IMG/VR virus record: IMGVR_UViG_3300038701_000133
Coordinates: 1-20,909 of that record
Source: a virus
Direction: 5' to 3' (one strand)
Length of the DNA stretch: 20,909 bases
Made by a program: the position numbers and the translations under genes. Under the pieces are notes generated by a model. It did not search any database. It was not told the origin of the DNA and saw nothing but the letters and a program-made list of their open reading frames with translations. This document shows, piece after piece, positions 7,482 to 15,800 of the stretch (the first letter of the stretch is position 1; each line of letters opens with the position of its first letter).

Positions 7482-8134
7482 AAGTATGGGAAGGCATTTA
7501 TTTGCCAGAAAGCGAAACGCATTTAGTGGATTGGATGAAGGCGGTCAAGCACTACGTTGATGGCAAGCCTACTTACCAATACAGTAAGTATGCCGAATGC
7601 CTAAAGATCATTAAAAACCGCAGGCTTGCCATTGATGTTGGCGGCAACCTTGGTCTTTGGTCTAGGGTTATGTGCCTAGACTTTGATCGTGTTGAGGCGT
7701 TTGAGCCAGTGCCTGAATATGCTGAGTACTTCCGCAAAAACGCACCGAACGCCAATCTTAACGAGGTTGCTCTATCGGACTCCGAGGAAATCATCACAAT
7801 GGCTTGCGCTACCAATGGCTCTTGTGGCGATACGGCTCCAATGGTCAGTAAGCGCAAGGAAAAGCCGTTGTGCGAGGTTTTGACGTGGAAGCTAGATGCG
7901 TTTGAGTTTAAGGACGTTGGCTTTATCAAGGTGGATTGCGAGGGCTACGAATTGCATGTGCTAAAAGGCGCAGAGCAAACCATCTTGGATAGCAAGCCTG
8001 TCATTATTGTCGAGCAAAAGCCCGGCAAGGGCAAAAAGTACGGATACAAGGACACTGCGGCTGTCTCATATCTTGAGACACTAGGCATGAAAGTCCATAA
8101 GGTGATTTCCGGCGACTACATCATGAGGTGGTAA
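7478..8134 (+). CDS. FkbM-family SAM-dependent methyltransferase
   Basis: A 218-residue methyltransferase. Start ATG 7478 overlaps the previous stop as ATGA, with GGGAG at 7465-7469 as ribosome binding site. SAM motif I is A-I-D-V-G-G-N-L-G-L-W-S at residues 51-62. The acidic end of the next strand is E-A-F-E-P-V at 73-78. V-A-L-S at 97-100 and F-I-K-V-D-C-E-G-Y-E-L-H-V-L-K-G-A at 149-165 are hallmark FkbM segments, and I-V-E-Q at 177-180 completes the core. FkbM enzymes usually O-methylate sugars or polyketides. Among glycosyltransferases this one most likely methylates a sugar hydroxyl, which in other systems caps or finishes a glycan. That role here is inference. Confidence 0.9.
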   Translation: MKVWEGIYLPESETHLVDWMKAVKHYVDGKPTYQYSKYAECLKIIKNRRLAIDVGGNLGLWSRVMCLDFDRVEAFEPVPEYAEYFRKNAPNANLNEVALSDSEEIITMACATNGSCGDTAPMVSKRKEKPLCEVLTWKLDAFEFKDVGFIKVDCEGYELHVLKGAEQTILDSKPVIIVEQKPGKGKKYGYKDTAAVSYLETLGMKVHKVISGDYIMRW

Positions 8135-8875
8135 ATGGGTTGGGGCGACGAACTAATGGCGGCAGGCGAGGCGATGGCAATGGGTGGTGTAGTTGCCATT
8201 AAAGACCGAAATGGCAATCACAGATACCATCCGGCATGGGAAAACAATCCGTTCATTGCCAAACCGGGTGATAAGTACACAAGGTTCATTGTCAATGCGC
8301 CAGGTTATCGCCCCTACTTCACGGCGGTCAATCAGTCAGCTTGGACGTGGCGTTCATACAGACCAAAGCCTGCCAAGATGTTCTTTTCTGACGATGAGTT
8401 GGCTTTTGCGGGCATGATTGAAAACAACTTTGTAGTGGTTGAGCCAAATCTCAAACACAAGGTTGAATCGGTTAACCGAGACTGGGGCTGGGATAATTTT
8501 GCCCGTGTCACAAAGGAAGTGGACGCAGATTGGGTTCAATTCGGTGCTACCAAGCCTAAACTCTTACCCAATGCACGTTGGATTCAAACGCCTAGCCCAA
8601 GACACATGGCGGCGGCTTTAGCTAAGTCCAAGGCTTTCCTTGCGCCAGAGGGCGGGCTACATCACACGGCAGCGGCATTAAACCTCAAGGGCGTGGTGCT
8701 GTTCGGCGGGTTTATCGCACCGCAAGTCACGGGCTACAAGATGCACAAGAATATATTTATCGGAGATGGCTTAGGATGCGGTAAGCGGGTAAAATGTGAG
8801 CATTGTGAGCAGGCTTGGTCTAAGATCGACCCTGAGCGCATCATTAAAATCATGAGAGGCATGGCAAATGGCTGA
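8135..8875 (+). CDS. Glycosyltransferase, GT9/heptosyltransferase-like
   Basis: A 246-residue GT-B-type protein starting at ATG 8135, directly after the preceding TAA, with GAGGTGG as ribosome binding site. It begins W-G-D-E-L-M-A-A-G-E-A (3-13), comparable to the G-D-x-L-x-x start of GT9 heptosyltransferases. The donor-site segment A-P-E-G-G-L-H-H-T-A-A-A-L (170-182) is followed by V-V-L-F-G-G. A cysteine cluster, C215, C221 and C224, near the C-terminus could bind a metal or form a structural site; it is not part of classical heptosyltransferases. GT9 enzymes add heptose to lipopolysaccharide core, but phage relatives are uncharacterised. It overlaps the next gene by 8 bases. Confidence 0.82.
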   Translation: MGWGDELMAAGEAMAMGGVVAIKDRNGNHRYHPAWENNPFIAKPGDKYTRFIVNAPGYRPYFTAVNQSAWTWRSYRPKPAKMFFSDDELAFAGMIENNFVVVEPNLKHKVESVNRDWGWDNFARVTKEVDADWVQFGATKPKLLPNARWIQTPSPRHMAAALAKSKAFLAPEGGLHHTAAALNLKGVVLFGGFIAPQVTGYKMHKNIFIGDGLGCGKRVKCEHCEQAWSKIDPERIIKIMRGMANG

Positions 8876-9488
8876 CCAACTCTACAAAGGACCATTCAAT
8901 GAGGATATGCGTCTCATCGACATGGGCGATGGCACATTTGCCGAGCGGGTGGATGCTTACCCGCCGAAAAAGCTAATGACCGATGATGATGGCGATTATG
9001 CTCGACTGCGGGTAGATGTTGAGCAAACAGGGTTTTTAGCGGGTCGTGAGTTCAGGGTAAACCATGAGTTTTCGATTGCCAGTGGTGCTACGCAAGTCAT
9101 TAAGGTGGTCGCAGGTGTAGATACCATCCTCTACGATTTTATGGTTGAATTGACATTGGCTGAATTGGCGGTCAGACTTAAATCTGGTGGCACGGAAGGC
9201 GGCACGTTTGGCAATTCGATTAGCGTGATGAAAACCAATCAAATGTCCACTGCTTCTAGCTACACAAGCCAAGTAACAATGGCTTATGGCGGCACTCACA
9301 CAGGCGGCACGACGATTGATACCAATTATCTAATATCGGGTGCTAATGCCAATAAATCCACCGCTGAGGCGGCAGGGCAAGACAACCCGTTGGGATTTGC
9401 CGCCGGAACGTATTACATCATCTTAGAGAATACGGACGGAAACACCGCCACAGGCGTGTTTAAGGCTCGTTGGGAGGAGCGTCCATGA
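8868..9488 (+). CDS. Probable virion protein, beta-rich, function unknown
   Basis: A 206-residue protein of a type seen in several phage late regions. Residues 45-67 read Y-A-R-L-R-V-D-V-E-Q-T-G-F-L-A-G-R-E-F-R. The middle is alternating hydrophobic and polar, as in beta sandwiches. Residues 107-166 are rich in G, T, S and N, and the end is T-Y-Y-I-I-L-E-N-T followed by A-T-G-V-F-K-A-R-W-E-E-R-P. No catalytic motif, signal peptide or membrane segment is visible. It is coupled to the GT9-like gene upstream and to the head-tail connector downstream. A capsid decoration or neck/whisker component is plausible, and its T/S-rich surface would make it a candidate acceptor for the sugar enzymes. Both ideas are inference. 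Confidence 0.7.
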   Translation: MADQLYKGPFNEDMRLIDMGDGTFAERVDAYPPKKLMTDDDGDYARLRVDVEQTGFLAGREFRVNHEFSIASGATQVIKVVAGVDTILYDFMVELTLAELAVRLKSGGTEGGTFGNSISVMKTNQMSTASSYTSQVTMAYGGTHTGGTTIDTNYLISGANANKSTAEAAGQDNPLGFAAGTYYIILENTDGNTATGVFKARWEERP

Positions 9489-10069
9489 ACTATTTAATCA
9501 AGACCGTACAGCCTACTAGCGAGCCTGTCACGCTTGCTGAAGCGCAGTTGCACCTACGCTTGGACACTGACGGTTCGCCTCCGTCGCACCCTGATGACAC
9601 ATTGGTGCAAACCCTAATTAGTGCGGCAAGGGAAAACGCTGAGCAGTACACAGGCGTGACAATCGCTCAAGCGACGTATCAAGTTAAAAACGAGGTAAAG
9701 AATGACCAGATGAGTTTACAGACGCATCCGGTAACGTCCGTAGCCTCTGTGACCTACGAGGATGCCGATGGAGAGACTCAAACGGTTGATGCGGCAGATT
9801 ACTATGTCGATAACTTTCAGCGTCCTGCACGGCTTGTTTTCAGGTCTAATGCGCCGAGTTTCGACACGACAGTTACCTTCACGGCGGGCTATACGGACGG
9901 GCAAAGCCCGAATGATTATCCGACACCGGCGGGAGTCAAAGCGGCGATCTTGCTAATGGTTGGCAATCTCTACGAGAATCGGGAGACTGTGACCGAGACT
10001 GAATCATTTGAGCGTCCGCAGTCGGCAACTTATCTGCTTACACCGCATCGCATTAACATGGGGCTGTAA
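9485..10069 (+). CDS. Head-tail connector, gp6-like adaptor
   Basis: A 194-residue protein with start ATG 9485, preceded by the strong GGGAGGAG at 9472-9479, and an ATGA overlap with the previous gene. The opening Y-L-I-K-T-V-Q-P-T-S-E-P-V-T-L-A-E-A-Q-L-H-L-R-L segment is diagnostic for gp6-like/phage connector proteins. Further landmarks are D-D-T-L-V-Q-T-L-I-S-A-A-R-E-N-A-E-Q-Y-T-G, then V-T-F-T-A-G-Y, and a late A-I-L-L-M-V-G-N-L-Y-E-N-R-E segment. In HK97 and SPP1 the equivalent ring docks under the portal and begins the neck. The expected position directly before the head-closure gene supports the call. Confidence 0.9.
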   Translation: MNYLIKTVQPTSEPVTLAEAQLHLRLDTDGSPPSHPDDTLVQTLISAARENAEQYTGVTIAQATYQVKNEVKNDQMSLQTHPVTSVASVTYEDADGETQTVDAADYYVDNFQRPARLVFRSNAPSFDTTVTFTAGYTDGQSPNDYPTPAGVKAAILLMVGNLYENRETVTETESFERPQSATYLLTPHRINMGL

Positions 10070-10398
10070 TGGACATTGGCAGACTAAACAAGCGCGTGAC
10101 GATTCAGCAACAGTCGTCAACCTATGATGCCGCAGGGCAGTTGGTTGAAGATTGGTCTACGTTTGCGACTGTTTGGGCTGATATTAAGCACAAGTCTGGC
10201 AGTGAAACGATCAAGTCAGGTGCTATTGCCTCTGACGTTCAAGCAAGCATCCGCATTCGCTACAAGCAGGGCGTGACCGCAGGTATGCGGGTGACATTCA
10301 AAACATCGCAGTACGAAATCTTGGCTGTGCTGCCTCACGTTAATGAGAACCGTTATGTTGACTTGGCGGTAAGGCTAATCAATGGGGGTGTCCCATGA
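10069..10398 (+). CDS. Head closure / head-tail adaptor protein (SPP1 gp16-like)
   Basis: A 109-residue beta-barrel-type protein. D-I-G-R-L-N-K-R-V-T-I-Q-Q at residues 2-14 is the typical start. It continues with D-W-S-T-F-A-T-V-W-A-D-I near 26-37 and an R-I-R-Y-K-Q-G-V-T-A-G-M-R-V segment, then Y-E-I-L-A-V-L. This is the standard pattern of head-tail joining proteins that seal the DNA-filled head below the connector. The ATG shares one base with the previous TAA, so translation is coupled. Length is normal for the family. Confidence 0.9.
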   Translation: MDIGRLNKRVTIQQQSSTYDAAGQLVEDWSTFATVWADIKHKSGSETIKSGAIASDVQASIRIRYKQGVTAGMRVTFKTSQYEILAVLPHVNENRYVDLAVRLINGGVP

Positions 10399-11006
10399 TT
10401 AACATGAAAGTCAAATTAACCGATGATTTCACCAAGCAGTTGAAGAAGTTGGGCGATGGCATTAAGACTCACGTTGCCAGGTCAACAGCTAGGGCGGGGG
10501 CGTTGGCTTATTATCAAACGCTTTTGGACAATACGCCAATAGGTCCAACTGGAAACTTGCATCGTTCGGCTTACCATGCCTACGCCGATGATGCTTCCAC
10601 TGCCAATTACAAAGAATATCAGGTTGGATTCCGTGGTAACTATGGCAAGAAACAAACAAAACAAAATGAGGGCGCGGCTCGATCAAACCATTTGCACTTG
10701 GTGGAGTTTGGGCATATTGTTCGCTACGCTTACAAGAAAGATAAAAATACTGGCGAATGGATTACGCTAGTTAGACCTCAAAAAATGGGTACACCTAGAC
10801 CAAACCCTCAAACCGCATCTCAAGCTGAAATGGATGCGTATTATATACCTCTAAAAAGACCGTTTCAGATACCTGGCAAAGGCTTTGTTCGTCGCAGCTT
10901 TGACCAAGCCAAGGCTCTTGCGCCTATGGCTATGGAAAAGCGAGCCTCAGAGCGTCTTGCCGAGTTAATCAAAAACCCTTCATTGGCGAGCAAGTATGTT
11001 GATTGA
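10395..11006 (+). CDS. HK97 gp10-like neck / tail-completion protein
   Basis: A 203-residue protein starting at ATG 10395, overlapping the previous TGA as ATGA; an in-frame ATG at 10404 would drop three residues. The opening helix (residues 4-40) leads to A-L-A-Y-Y-Q-T-L-L-D-N-T-P-I-G-P-T-G-N-L-H, typical of the HK97 gp10 family, in which a small loop with P-x-G-x-G-N-L is conserved. H-L-H-L-V-E-F-G-H at about 98-106 is the other family hallmark. The protein is longer than many relatives because of an insertion around residues 112-160. It is expected to join the head-closure ring to the tail terminator. Confidence 0.87.
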   Translation: MINMKVKLTDDFTKQLKKLGDGIKTHVARSTARAGALAYYQTLLDNTPIGPTGNLHRSAYHAYADDASTANYKEYQVGFRGNYGKKQTKQNEGAARSNHLHLVEFGHIVRYAYKKDKNTGEWITLVRPQKMGTPRPNPQTASQAEMDAYYIPLKRPFQIPGKGFVRRSFDQAKALAPMAMEKRASERLAELIKNPSLASKYVD

Positions 11007-11367
11007 AACTGATATTAGAGCCGCAATCCTTTCCGCTGCGCCTAACAGGGTATTCCCTGACGTGGCTCCGTCGCCTATATTGGCAGACTCAAATCCTGAC
11101 CCTTTTGTGGTGTATCAGGTAATTGGCGGTATTGGTCGCAGGCGTATAGAGTCGGCTGATTCGCTTAAAATGTACAGGGTGCAGTTTTCTTGCTATGCAA
11201 AGACAAGAATTTTGTGCAGTAACTTGGCAATTTTGGTAGAATCAGGGTTAAACAGTGCTACTTCATTCAAAGCGGTTGCACTGAATGAGCCAATTTCAAC
11301 CTATGAGGACGAAGTTGGTCTTTATGGGTGTATGCAGGACTTTTCAATACACTATCAAGTAGCATAA
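10996..11367 (+). CDS. Tail terminator / tail completion protein (DUF3168/gp17-like)
   Basis: A 123-residue protein overlapping the previous gene by 11 bases. It opens I-E-T-D-I-R-A-A-I-L-S-A-A, then V-F-P-D-V-A-P. P-F-V-V-Y-Q-V-I-G-G follows at about residues 36-45, then M-Y-R-V-Q-F-S-C-Y-A near 59-68. The order of an N-terminal helix, a P-x-V-x-Y strand and a v-Q-f-d-c-y-a strand is that of DUF3168/SPP1 gp17-type tail completion proteins, which cap the tail tube and dock it to the head. The size and position immediately before the tail tube gene agree. Confidence 0.86.
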   Translation: MLIETDIRAAILSAAPNRVFPDVAPSPILADSNPDPFVVYQVIGGIGRRRIESADSLKMYRVQFSCYAKTRILCSNLAILVESGLNSATSFKAVALNEPISTYEDEVGLYGCMQDFSIHYQVA

Positions 11368-11389
11368 CTCTCTGCCGCATGGCGTTTTT

Positions 11390-11395
11390 GGAGGA
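11390..11395 (+). promoter_or_regulatory. Strong Shine-Dalgarno of the tail tube gene
   Basis: GGAGGA lies 6 bases before ATG 11402. It is one of the best ribosome binding sites in the window and the tail tube gene is one of the few here that does not overlap its neighbour. This fits the need for many copies of the tube protein. Confidence 0.75.
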
Positions 11396-11401
11396 ATTAT
11401 T

Positions 11402-11875
11402 ATGAGCGTTCAAACAGTAGCAGGTGCAGTCATTAGCATTTCTGCAACCACGCCAGCGACTTTCGACCAGTCTGGCTATGAAACCGTATTTACTGGTTCG
11501 CCAGTTTCTGTCATTGGTGAAATCACCGATGCCGGTCAACATGGTCGTGTCTACAACGTAGTCACGCACAACCCCATTGGCAACCGTGGTACGCAAAAGT
11601 ACAAGGGTTCGTTCAATGAAGGTCAGAAAGTTTTGACCGTTGGCGTTGATGACGACGATGCAGGTCAAAGCCTGGCAATCACCGCGCTTGATAGCGACGA
11701 CGACTACAGCTTCAAAGTTGCTTATCAGGATGGTGCTGTCGATTACTTCCAAGCCAAAGTTGTTGGCTTCCAGAAGTCAATGACAGGCGTTGACACCATG
11801 TTGTCTGCAACCCTGACATTGGAGATCACCACGTCCGCAGGTGGCGTTGGTATCATCCACGTTGATGCCGCCTAA
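11402..11875 (+). CDS. Major tail (tube) protein
   Basis: A 157-residue protein with the all-beta profile of siphovirus tail tube subunits. It lies between the tail terminator and the frameshifted chaperone genes, the conserved place for this gene. Residues 1-20 (S-V-Q-T-V-A-G-A-V-I-S-I-S-A-T) resemble the start of a recognisable tube protein family. Y-K-G-S-F-N-E-G lies at about 66-73, then L-T-V-G-V-D-D-D-D-A-G-Q near 77-88 and S-F-K-V-A-Y-Q-D-G. The end strand reads S-A-T-L-T-L-E-I-T. Hexameric rings of such proteins stack around the tape measure to form the tube. Codon use resembles the capsid gene, suggesting high expression. Confidence 0.87.
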   Translation: MSVQTVAGAVISISATTPATFDQSGYETVFTGSPVSVIGEITDAGQHGRVYNVVTHNPIGNRGTQKYKGSFNEGQKVLTVGVDDDDAGQSLAITALDSDDDYSFKVAYQDGAVDYFQAKVVGFQKSMTGVDTMLSATLTLEITTSAGGVGIIHVDAA

Positions 11876-11896
11876 ACAGCGGTTTGATAGTGCCGA

Positions 11897-11945
11897 CCAA
11901 GGGCGGCTTGTCTCTCTCTTAGCGGGGAGAGCAGGCTTCCCTTGG
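11897..11945 (+). terminator. Long hairpin after the tail tube gene (attenuator or terminator-like)
   Basis: CCAAGGG at 11897-11903 pairs with CCCTTGG at 11939-11945. The stem continues with GGCTTG against CAGGCT, using wobbles, and with CTCTCTC at 11912-11918 against GGGGAGAG at 11924-11931 past a bulge. No clear T run follows (ACTTAGTTTATA), so it is not a classical intrinsic terminator. It may reduce transcription into the chaperone genes, protect the tube mRNA 3' end or act as a processing site. The gap 11876-11978 holds nothing else I can recognise. Confidence 0.5.
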
Positions 11946-11978
11946 ACTTAGTTTATACCCCCGCTAACGAGGAAGATT

Positions 11979-12389
11979 ATGTCTCTCAAAAAGTATTCCC
12001 TGACAGAAACGGCAACCTTGCACATTCAGACTCCTGATGGCGAGTTAATGTACATCGACGATGAGATGACCAAGCCGGTTCAGTTGCATCTATACGGCAT
12101 TGGCTCAAAACAGTATCAAGCCGCCGAGCGCAAGCGTCAGGACACCCTTGCAAACAAGTTCAAGCGGTATAAGCAAAAGCCAATCCCAAGCGAAGAACTT
12201 GAGGAATTGCGCGTTGACTTTTTGGTGCGCTGTGTCGCCGGTTGCGAGAACTTTGAATTGGATGGTAAGCAAGGCGAGGAACTGTATCGTGCCGTGTTTG
12301 GTGATCGTTCCTTGGTGTTCATCACTGACCAAGTTGACCGATTCATTGGCGATCAGGCAAATTTTACCGGGAAGCCTTTGACGAACTAA
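11979..12389 (+). CDS. Tail assembly chaperone, short form (lambda gpG-like)
   Basis: A 136-residue protein, ATG 11979 after GAGGAAG at 11969-11975. It is preceded by the tail tube gene and followed by a -1 overlapping frame and the tape measure, exactly as for lambda G and T. The sequence is rich in charged helices, with K-Y-S-L-T-E-T-A-T-L near the start, Y-G-I-G-S-K-Q-Y-Q-A-A-E-R-K-R around residues 39-53 and a helical C-terminal half that ends Q-A-N-F-T-G-K-P-L-T-N. G-type proteins coat the tape measure and recruit tube subunits during tail assembly. The slippery site lies near the 3' end, leaving only 7 codons after it. Confidence 0.88.
   Translation: MSLKKYSLTETATLHIQTPDGELMYIDDEMTKPVQLHLYGIGSKQYQAAERKRQDTLANKFKRYKQKPIPSEELEELRVDFLVRCVAGCENFELDGKQGEELYRAVFGDRSLVFITDQVDRFIGDQANFTGKPLTN
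12359..12365 (+). promoter_or_regulatory. Programmed -1 ribosomal frameshift site (A AAT TTT)
   Basis: The heptamer A AAT TTT fits X XXY YYZ in the G reading frame, where the codons are GCA AAT TTT ACC. A shift of -1 lets ribosomes read TAC CGG GAA GCC TTT GAC and so on, straight into the open frame running to 12799. The G stop is only 22 bases further on. Tail chaperone G/GT frameshifting is conserved in siphophages; the site here is directly visible. Confidence 0.88.
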
Positions 12390-12799
12390 CGCTGTATGCT
12401 CGGTATGTGGGATGGCTCCATGCCGTGCCAAAGTTAAAGGCTAACGACGCTTCAACCGAAACTAGGCAAACCAAGTTTGCTAACGAAGGCAGGCAGATAG
12501 ATTTTCCACCTTGTGAGATGATGTACATGGTGGATTATCTATTTTCTGCCGGACCCGTCACCCCGACAGGCATGGGGTCAATCCCATTAACTCACCAAGA
12601 AATACTTTCATGGCGTAGTAACATGCAGGTTGACTTATGCCCGTGGGAAATCAATGCTCTGCGGGAAATGTCGAGACAATACCTGTCTGAGTTGGTACAA
12701 TCAGACAAGCATGATTCCCCGCCACCTTGGGTCGCCGAGATCGACGAAGAAAAAGGCAAAATGGTCGCGGAGAGGGTAAAAGATATTTTGAGGGGTTGA
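12365..12799 (+). CDS. T extension of the tail assembly chaperone (GT fusion by -1 frameshift)
   Basis: This is the -1 frame continuation of the G gene. Reading 11979-12365 and then resuming at 12365 gives a 273-residue GT protein. The T part begins Y-R-E-A-F-D-E-L-T-L-Y-A-R-Y-V-G-W-L-H-A-V-P-K-L. That segment, up to the GTG at 12407, is upstream of any standard start and only makes sense as a fusion. Later it reads L-C-P-W-E-I-N-A-L-R-E-M-S and P-P-P-W-V-A-E-I, and it ends at a TGA one base before the tape measure ATG. In lambda the T domain binds the tail tube protein while G binds the tape measure. A standalone product from GTG 12407 is less likely. Confidence 0.85.
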   Translation, partial: YREAFDELTLYARYVGWLHAVPKLKANDASTETRQTKFANEGRQIDFPPCEMMYMVDYLFSAGPVTPTGMGSIPLTHQEILSWRSNMQVDLCPWEINALREMSRQYLSELVQSDKHDSPPPWVAEIDEEKGKMVAERVKDILRG

Positions 12800-12800
12800 C

Positions 12801-15800
12801 ATGGCGACTGGAAAAATTGGCGACTTGAAAGTAGGGATTGGCGTTGAAGTCGATTCAAGCGTCGATCAGGCTACCAAAAGAGTCACCAAATCCGTTCAAG
12901 ATATTGCTGAGCAAACCAAGAAAACCGGCGATCAGGTTAGCAAGGAAATGGGCAAAACCAGCAAGTCGATTGCTGGTGTTGAAGTTTCCTACGACAAGCT
13001 AAACAAAACCCAAAACCGTGTTGTTCGGCAAATTGAGCGTTCTGTTGTCAGGCAAACGTCTCAGACAAAATCTGCCTATCTTGATTGGGTAGCAAGCACG
13101 TCAGGCGTAGAAAACGCCACTGAAAGCCTACGCAATCAGTTACGCTTGTTTGAGCAACAGCAAGAGCAGGCGGCATCTGCCGGTAACAAGTTTGTGCAAA
13201 GTTTGCGTGAGCAAACAGAAACGCTTGGCATGACACGGCGAGAATTGCTTGAGTATCAGGCAACTCAGCTAGGGGTGCGCGATCAGGCTCAGCCAATGAT
13301 TGATAGACTATTCGACACAAGCGGTGCATACCGTTCAGTCGAAATGTCTGCCAAACAGACCCGCCAGGCAATGCGTCTGTTGCCCGCACAGATCACTGAC
13401 GTTGTGACCTCACTTGCATCTGGTATGCCGATCTACTTGGTCGCCATTCAGCAGGGCGGTCAGTTGCGTGATTCGTTTGGTGGATTGGGCAATGTGTTGC
13501 GCGGTGTGCGAGCGTTGATTAGCCCGACGATGTTGGCTATTGGGGGGTTGGCTGCCGCAGGTGCTGCCGCCTACCTTGCCTACGAGCGATTAAATGCTGG
13601 TATGCAACAAGTCAACAGGACTTTGATTGAAACTGGAAACTCATCTGGCGTTACTTCATCGCAAATCCTTGCCATGTCGAAAACCGTTGCTGAGTTTGCG
13701 GGAACACAAAGACAGGCTCAAGAGGCACTTAATTTTATTGTTGCGTCAAATGATATTCTTTCGGACTCTTACACCAAGGTTGCGCTTGCCGCTGTCCAAT
13801 GGAGTGAAGCAACAGGGAAGTCGGTTGAGGACGTGGTATCAGAGTTTCAGTCTTTGGCAGAAAAACCCGCTGAGTCGCTTGAAAAATTAGACAAGCAATA
13901 TAACTTCCTGACCGTTAGTTCGTATGAGCAGGTTCAGGCTTTGCTTGCTCAGGGAAACCAAGCCGATGCTTCACGCATACTAATAGACGAACTTGCGGAT
14001 ACGATTGAGCAACGAACGCCAAAAATGATTGAGCAAACCAACTTGTTTGCTCAGGCTTGGGGTTACGTTTCTTTGGGCGCAAAAACAGCGTTAGATGACT
14101 TTTTGTCGTTTTTTGACGAAGCCGGAGCGCAGGAACTTTATGACGAAACTGTTAACGAGTTTTTCCGTCTTGATGAGTTGCGTAGACAGTTAATTAGAGA
14201 TCAAGCCGTTGACCCTCAAGCACTAGAAGCTCTTGAATACGAAATGAGCCAACTAGAATTGCTGATGGGCAAATATAGTGAAATTTTAATTGCTCAGAAA
14301 CAGTCTGCTGAATTAGATAGGGAGCAGGCGCAGATTAAGCGTGTCTTGGCTGATGCAAACAAAGTCATTAACGAAAACTTAACTACACAACAAGTTTTGC
14401 AGGCGGGTATTAACAGGCTTAACGAACTTTACCTTCCTATACTGAGAAAGCAAAACCTTGAAGAAGCTACCAGAATTAAACTGACGCAGGCTTACAACCT
14501 TGCGGCTCAAGGTTTGGTCAATACTTACTTAGAATCAATCGAAGTAAATGACGATGTAGCCACCTCAACCCGCGACGTAAACGCCGAAATCCTCCAGTCC
14601 ATCGAGAACTATCGCTTTGAGACGGACGCGCTTACGATGAACACCTACGAGCGTGAGCGAGCCGCCTTTGTGCGCGACCTTGAGGAAAAGGGAATCCGTG
14701 CTAACACGGCGGCTTGGCGTGAGTACATTGATGCCTTTGATGCCGCGCAGATGGAGCGTCGCACGTTGCGTTCGCAACTTGACTTCCTTGAGCGTGAAAA
14801 GAAAATGCTTGAGGAGCGAACCAAAGAGCGATTGAAAGAGGAGGAGCGTTTCGCCAGTGAAGCAGAGAAGATTAACGATCAGATTGGTCAAAGCCTGACT
14901 GATGCGTTGATTAACGGTAGCCTGAGTGCAAAAGATTACATGGTCAACTTGTTTAAGACCATGGTGCTGCGTCCGGTACTGCAACCGATCATTAGCGGCA
15001 CGTTGGGCGCGTTCGGTGTTGGTGCTGCTGGTGCTGCGATTGCGGGTGTGCCTGGTGGCGAGATGGCAGGTGGTGGCGACTTATTTGGAATGCTGAGCGC
15101 CGGCAAATCCGCTTATGACGTTTTGAGCGGCGGATTTACCGCTGTCGGTAATGCGGCTAGCACATTAACAGCAACCTTGCTAGGCGAAGCGGCGGCCGTA
15201 GAAGCTGTCTTAGCATCAACTAGCGCAGAGATGATGGCGGCTAATGTGGCGGCTCTCGAAAGTATTGGCGCGACTTCGGCGGCAGTCGGCGCAGCCGCTA
15301 CTGTCCTCGCAGGTGTCGCGGCAGGTCTTACCGCAGGATCGTTTATTAGTGGTAAGTATTCTTTGTTTGGCAACGATCCAATGGTTGCCACTGCGCTTGG
15401 TACGGCGGCAGGAGCGGCAATTGGTTTAGCATTCGGCCCTGTCGGAGCCGCTATTGGGGCTTTTATCGGTGGCGCAGGCGGCGGTCTTATTAACCGCGCT
15501 TTTGGTCGTGGACCCAAAGAAACCCAAGCCGCAGGTATTACAGGCACATTGTCTGCTGGCGATTCCGATTTGATGGCGTTCCAAGAGTGGAGTAGAAAGG
15601 GCGGTTGGTTTAGTTCAGGCTCACGGGGACAGGACTTTAGCGCGTTAGATCAACAGATCGTAGGTTTTCTGAATCAGGAAACAGCCGCCATTGGTTTGAG
15701 CGTAGCAATCCTTGCTCAGCAACTTGGGCAAAGTTCTGACCGCATTACGGAGTACTCTGAGCAGATTCGCATTGATTTGCTCAATCTGTCGGATGAGGAA

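Noticed and set aside
11368-11389. Possible small terminator (GCC GCAT GGC followed by TTTTT) before the tail tube gene
   Set aside because: Only three or four base pairs in the stem; too weak to call.
11267-11752. 161-codon minus-strand open frame opposite the tail terminator and tail tube genes
   Set aside because: Antisense to two well-supported genes; no ribosome binding site or recognisable domain, and it would need a reversed transcript in a one-direction operon.
15113-15547. Alanine/proline-rich minus-strand open frame of 144 codons, and similar ones at 17051-17488
   Set aside because: These are the reverse reading of GC-rich alanine codons in the tape measure gene, a common artefact.
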